A stretch of 64,000 nt of DNA from Rhodobacterales bacterium 52_120_T64 (GTDB lineage: Bacteria > Pseudomonadota > Alphaproteobacteria > Rhodobacterales > Rhodobacteraceae). The position numbers and the translations under genes were made by a program. The stretch spans positions 116,171-180,170 of the forward strand of contig MABA01000003.1 of the NCBI GenBank assembly GCA_002162875.1, written 5' to 3'. The number at the start of each line of letters is the position of its first letter. Within the stretch, counting starts at the first letter, position 1. The notes beneath the pieces were generated by a model, which was not told where the DNA came from, ran no database searches, and worked only from the letters and a program-made list of their open reading frames with translations. Positions 62,241 through 64,000 of the stretch are shown one piece after another.

Positions 62241-62427
62241 TTCCATCTTTTTCGAGAATTAAATCATCGTCTGCCGGATCGTCGAGCTTGATTTCGTATT
62301 GGAAGCCGGAACAACCGCCACCCTCAACAGCAACGCGCAGGCATTTCGCCTCCGAGGCGGCCGCGTTAATTGCGTTGATCTGCGCAAACGCACGATCAGT
62401 AACTTTGGGTGGTAGAGTAAGCTGCAT
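62095..62427 (-). CDS. erpA: Iron-sulfur cluster insertion protein (ErpA/IscA/HesB family)
   Basis: A-type Fe-S carrier of 110 residues delivering clusters to apoenzymes. The three conserved cysteines are present: Cys39 in GGGCSGFQYE and Cys102 and Cys104 in SSCGCGTSF. Length and C-terminus match ErpA. It diverges from dgt with 77 bases between, as in related species. The 3' 146 bases overlap the convergent sulfotransferase-like gene. Confidence 0.93.
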   Translation of the reverse strand: MQLTLPPKVTDRAFAQINAINAAASEAKCLRVAVEGGGCSGFQYEIKLDDPADDDLILEKDGIKVLIDSVSLPFLTDAVIDYSQELIGARFVVENPNATSSCGCGTSFSM

Positions 62428-62504
62428 CTTTCGGCCCGTATCCTATTGCTGTAACAGGGCTAATATAGGCCCCGAAGCGGGTTCAAACAAGACCGGAGGC
62501 TAAG

Positions 62505-63650
62505 ATGCGCGCTATTTACGCAAGTGATCCAGATGAAAGTCGGGGGCGATTGTTCGACGAGGGAGGCTCGGCCCACCGATCGGCTTTTCAACGGGATCGC
62601 GATCGGATAATCCATTCCAGCGGGTTTCGACGCTTGAAACACAAAACGCAAGTTTTTGTGGAGCATGAGGGCGACTATTTTCGGACACGGCTGACCCATT
62701 CGATTGAAGTGGGGCAGGTGGCGCGGACAATTTCCGGTGCGTTGGGCCTGAATATCGACCTAACTGAAGCTGTCGCCTTGGCGCATGATCTTGGCCACAC
62801 ACCATTTGGGCATACAGGCGAAGATGCGCTGAATGAGTGTATGGCGAGCTACGGCGGGTTTGATCATAACGCACAGGCGCTGAAAATCATTACTTCGTTG
62901 GAAAATCATTACGCGGATTTTGACGGTTTGAACCTAACGTGGGAAACGCTGGAGGGGATCGCGAAACATAATGGCCCCGTGACAGGAAATTTACCGTTTG
63001 CGCTGGCGGAATACACGGCGAAGCATGATTTGGAGCTTAACACATTCGCAAGCGCCGAGGCGCAAGTCGCAGCGATTGCAGATGATATTGCCTACAATAA
63101 CCACGATCTGGATGATGGATTGCGGGCGGAATTGTTCTCCGTCGATGACATTTGCGACCTGCCCATTATTGGTAAATGCTTCGCAATAGTTGATGAGAAG
63201 TATCCGAACCTCGATCCATTACGCCGGCGCCACGAGGCGTTGCGGCGCGTGTTTGGGGTCATGGTAGAGGATGTTTTGACTACCAGTCGAGCCCGTTTGG
63301 CCGCGTCGGGTGCGCGGTCTGCGAAGGATATACGGGAATTAGATGCGCCGGTTATCCAGTTTTCCGATGGGCTTTTTCAAGATCTGAAACAAATACGGGA
63401 GTTCCTCTTTGAAAACATGTATCGCCACTGGACTGTGCGTCGGATGCGGCGCAAGGCGGCGCAAATAGTAGTTGATATGTTCGACATATTCTCGGAAGAT
63501 CCGGGCATGATGCCGCCGGAATGGAAAGCCGCAGCAAAGGGCGATGAAACCCATCGCGCAAGAGTTATCGCTGATTATATCGCCGGAATGACAGATCGGT
63601 TTGCACTGCAAGAGCACGCAAAACTTACGGACCCGAATTTGAAAAGTTGA
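62505..63650 (+). CDS. dgt: dGTPase-like HD-domain triphosphohydrolase
   Basis: HD-superfamily deoxynucleotide triphosphohydrolase of 381 residues. FRRLKHKTQVF, TRLTHSIEVGQVAR, the HD pair in LAHDLGHTPFGHTG (His94-Asp95) and IADDIAYNNHDLDDGL are intact. This is the deoxyguanosinetriphosphate triphosphohydrolase-like group. Its gene precedes tuf rather than argS. The ATG follows GACCGGAGGCTAAG, a good ribosome site. Confidence 0.93.
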   Translation: MRAIYASDPDESRGRLFDEGGSAHRSAFQRDRDRIIHSSGFRRLKHKTQVFVEHEGDYFRTRLTHSIEVGQVARTISGALGLNIDLTEAVALAHDLGHTPFGHTGEDALNECMASYGGFDHNAQALKIITSLENHYADFDGLNLTWETLEGIAKHNGPVTGNLPFALAEYTAKHDLELNTFASAEAQVAAIADDIAYNNHDLDDGLRAELFSVDDICDLPIIGKCFAIVDEKYPNLDPLRRRHEALRRVFGVMVEDVLTTSRARLAASGARSAKDIRELDAPVIQFSDGLFQDLKQIREFLFENMYRHWTVRRMRRKAAQIVVDMFDIFSEDPGMMPPEWKAAAKGDETHRARVIADYIAGMTDRFALQEHAKLTDPNLKS

Positions 63651-63749
63651 TATCTGCGTAAATTATGTTGATTTATGGATCAAGAATCATTATTTGCACG
63701 CCCATGAATCCACGGGCGCATTTCGGCCCTAACTATATGGAGACCTATC

Positions 63750-64000
63750 ATGGGTAAGGAAAAGTTTGAACGCTCGAAACCACACGTTAACGTTGGCACA
63801 ATTGGCCACGTTGACCACGGTAAGACGACACTGACAGCTGCGATTACAAAGCAGTTTGGTGAGTTCCAGGACTACGCAGACATCGACGCTGCGCCGGAAG
63901 AAAAAGCACGCGGGATCACCATCTCGACTGCGCACGTTGAGTACGAGACGGAAAACCGTCACTACGCGCACGTTGATTGCCCTGGCCACGCGGATTATGT
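63750..64000 (+). CDS. tuf: Elongation factor Tu (5' end, cut by window)
   Basis: Delivers aminoacyl-tRNA to the ribosome. The 83 visible residues start [20 protein letters not shown], with G1 GHVDHGKT, switch [15 protein letters not shown] and G3 [24 protein letters not shown] precedes the ATG. The rest lies beyond the right edge. A short hairpin (63699-63717) precedes it. Confidence 0.97.
   Translation, partial: MGKEKFERSKPHVNVGTIGHVDHGKTTLTAAITKQFGEFQDYADIDAAPEEKARGITISTAHVEYETENRHYAHVDCPGHADY

Noticed and set aside
63699..63717. Hairpin CGCCC/GGGCG upstream of tuf as a terminator or attenuator
   Set aside because: Only five pairs with a mismatch inside and no T-run; too weak to call.

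Overview
The window reads as a chromosomal segment of an alphaproteobacterium, most likely a Rhodobacterales (Roseobacter-group) marine bacterium. Pointers are the alphaproteobacterial DnaA-regulator HdaA next to an exopolyphosphatase, the short prolyl-tRNA synthetase followed by a DUF2937 protein and LolCD, a homoserine dehydrogenase/GlpX/RecJ row, a TRAP transporter, a class I PHA synthase, an Entner-Doudoroff (ED) gene cluster, and a perfect FnrL-type box. Genes are densely packed, often with 4-base ATGA/GTGA/TTGA overlaps. I see no phage, transposon, CRISPR array or rRNA; most of the window is vertically inherited core genome, with one catabolic operon that looks accessory.

Layout. 1-5.7 kb: 3' part of a UvrD-type helicase (cut by the window edge), pyruvate carboxylase and a small membrane protein. 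5.9-7.2 kb: tRNA-Gly, a tandem universal stress protein behind an FNR box, tRNA-Glu. 7.2-12 kb (minus): lipoprotein, RraB-like protein, hom, glpX, recJ. 12.1-17.1 kb (plus): PHA synthase, TetR regulator coupled to a glutathione transferase, and a secreted phosphate-binding-protein/OmpA fusion. 17.1-22.7 kb: glyA, then nadK - AI-2E-type permease - hdaA - ppx. 22.7-23.3 kb: AT-rich gap without a convincing gene. 23.3-28.7 kb: proS, DUF2937, lolC, lolD, glutamate dehydrogenase. 28.8-31.6 kb: pirin and a tight operon of a di-iron membrane hydroxylase, a di-cluster ferredoxin-like protein and a SixA-like phosphatase. 31.7-37.6 kb (minus): rpmH-rnpA-yidD-ttcA-yidC-MOSC-engB-argB. 37.8-41.6 kb: TVP38 protein, pyridine nucleotide-disulfide oxidoreductase, an orphan histidine kinase, tRNA-Arg. 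41.7-48.7 kb: ROK sugar kinase facing zwf-edd-PNPOx-eda-pgi. 49-57.8 kb: an RpiR-controlled TRAP/glutamylation operon. 57.8-64 kb: bioY, dgkA, a membrane protein, a short Crp/Fnr regulator, xth, a sulfotransferase-like gene overlapping erpA antisense, dgt and the start of tuf.

How the genes fit together. ROK kinase, Pgi, Zwf, Edd and Eda give hexose entry into the ED pathway, but no 6-phosphogluconolactonase gene is in the cluster. Its pyruvate can be carboxylated by pyruvate carboxylase, whose biotin could come through BioY. The most unusual unit is 48987-56783: an N-formylglutamate-amidohydrolase homologue, a complete TRAP uptake system, a glutamine-synthetase-family ligase, an aldehyde dehydrogenase and an iron-type alcohol dehydrogenase are read as one minus-strand operon, divergent from an RpiR regulator with a perfect 9-bp palindrome between them. 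Its gene content suggests uptake of an amine or amino-alcohol, gamma-glutamylation, oxidation of the alcohol to acid, and hydrolysis of the glutamyl amide. The binding-protein gene in this operon is flanked by two long perfect hairpins, a layout that would favour its over-expression. The pathway proposal is inference from gene content, not demonstrated here.
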